A DNA stretch of 7,382 nucleotides from Saprospiraceae bacterium (GTDB lineage: Bacteria > Bacteroidota > Bacteroidia > Chitinophagales > Saprospiraceae): positions 1 through 7,382 of the forward strand of contig JABDJM010000136.1 in the NCBI GenBank assembly GCA_013002475.1, in the 5' to 3' direction. Position 1 is the first letter of the stretch. The number at the start of each line of letters is the position of its first letter. The position numbers were made by a program, and so were the translations under genes. The notes beneath the pieces are model-generated. The model saw nothing but the letters and a program-made list of their open reading frames with translations, did not search any database and was not told where the DNA came from. This document shows, piece after piece, positions 6,833-7,382 of the stretch.

Positions 6833-7382
6833 TAGCTCCTTTGCATTTTCGATGGCGGGAGCGGAAGGCGGTGATCCACTCAACATTGTAGCCACCTCCA
6901 GGATTCTATCTTCCTCTTCCAAAAGCCGCACCTGGGTGATTGTCCGGTCTTTTTCCTGAGATTTGTAGACAAAATAGTGTCGATCAGCCTGCACAGCGAT
7001 TTGAGGTGTATGAGTAATGCTGACTACCTGATGCCGTTGGCTGAGATCCTTAAGAATGACTCCCATTTTCAGGGCAACATCTCCGGAAATCCCCGTGTCT
7101 ATTTCATCAAAGATCAGGGTCGGTAGTGGAATCGCGTCGGCAACCAGAGATTTAACAACCAGCGTCAACCGACTTAACTCTCCTCCTGAGGCCACCTCCC
7201 GGATCGAATGATATTGACTTCCTTTATTTGGAGAAAAAAGAAACTCGATCTGATCCAAGCCGGTTGGGGAAAAATCTTCAAGAGCCTTCTTCTCAATTTT
7301 CACCCTTGCATGCTCCATCCCTAACTCGGAAAGATTAGCAGCAATATTCTTTTCGAACTTTGGAATGACTAACTTCCTTTCT
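6821..7382 (-). CDS. recN: DNA repair protein RecN, C-terminal part (partial)
   Basis: RecN is an SMC-like ATPase acting in double-strand-break repair. The frame is open to the right edge, giving 186 residues of a protein normally near 550, so this is the C-terminal third holding the second half of the ATP-binding head. An in-frame ATG at 7318 is internal, since the preceding codons read IPKFEKNIAANLSELG, which fits RecN. Visible motifs by fragment residue are the ABC signature SGGELSR at 65-71, Walker B and the catalytic glutamate in TLIFDEIDTGISG (D92, E93), and the switch histidine H124 in SITHTPQIA. The end of the coiled coil is just before residue 30. The TGA stop at 6821-6823 lies 36 bases before fabI, so the genes could be co-transcribed, although fabI seems to have a promoter of its own. 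Confidence 0.96.
   Translation of the reverse strand, partial: ERKLVIPKFEKNIAANLSELGMEHARVKIEKKALEDFSPTGLDQIEFLFSPNKGSQYHSIREVASGGELSRLTLVVKSLVADAIPLPTLIFDEIDTGISGDVALKMGVILKDLSQRHQVVSITHTPQIAVQADRHYFVYKSQEKDRTITQVRLLEEEDRILEVATMLSGSPPSAPAIENAKELLRV

Overview
This window looks like ordinary chromosomal, largely housekeeping DNA from a member of the Bacteroidota. Three things point there. The FabI and serine hydroxymethyltransferase proteins are of the type I associate with that phylum. Three sites match the Bacteroidota promoter element TAnnTTTG, and one of them also has a TTG box 19 bases upstream. Start codons mostly lack a clear Shine-Dalgarno sequence. A finer placement (Cytophagales versus Flavobacteriales) cannot be settled from the sequence alone.

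Layout from left to right. The 3' part of glyA (1-693, + strand) runs in from the left edge and meets a thiolase gene (690-1871, - strand) tail to tail, with a 4-base overlap. Everything from there to the right edge is on the - strand. Read in the direction of transcription, from right to left, the order is: the 3' third of recN (entering at 7382), fabI, a Gfo/Idh/MocA-type oxidoreductase, a lipoprotein of unknown function, a membrane phosphoglycosyl transferase (sugar transferase), a small TerB-like protein, an initiator tRNA-Met with its own promoter and a strong terminator, and the thiolase.

The five protein genes from fabI to the TerB-like gene are tightly spaced (a 4-base overlap, then gaps of 37, 48 and 39 bases) and could be one transcript from a promoter at the end of recN. 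The thiolase is separated from them by the tRNA terminator and has its own promoter-like element. The likely shared theme of the middle cluster is the cell envelope: FabI supplies fatty acids for lipids, the oxidoreductase may act on a nucleotide sugar, the sugar transferase starts glycan assembly on a polyprenyl carrier, and the lipoprotein is probably in the outer membrane. That theme is inferred from gene context.

No mobile element, CRISPR array, prophage or defence system is visible. The points most worth a second look are the uncharacterised lipoprotein, the isolated sugar transferase, the UUG start coupled to the fabI stop, the clear internal duplication in the TerB-like protein, and the compact tRNA transcription unit.
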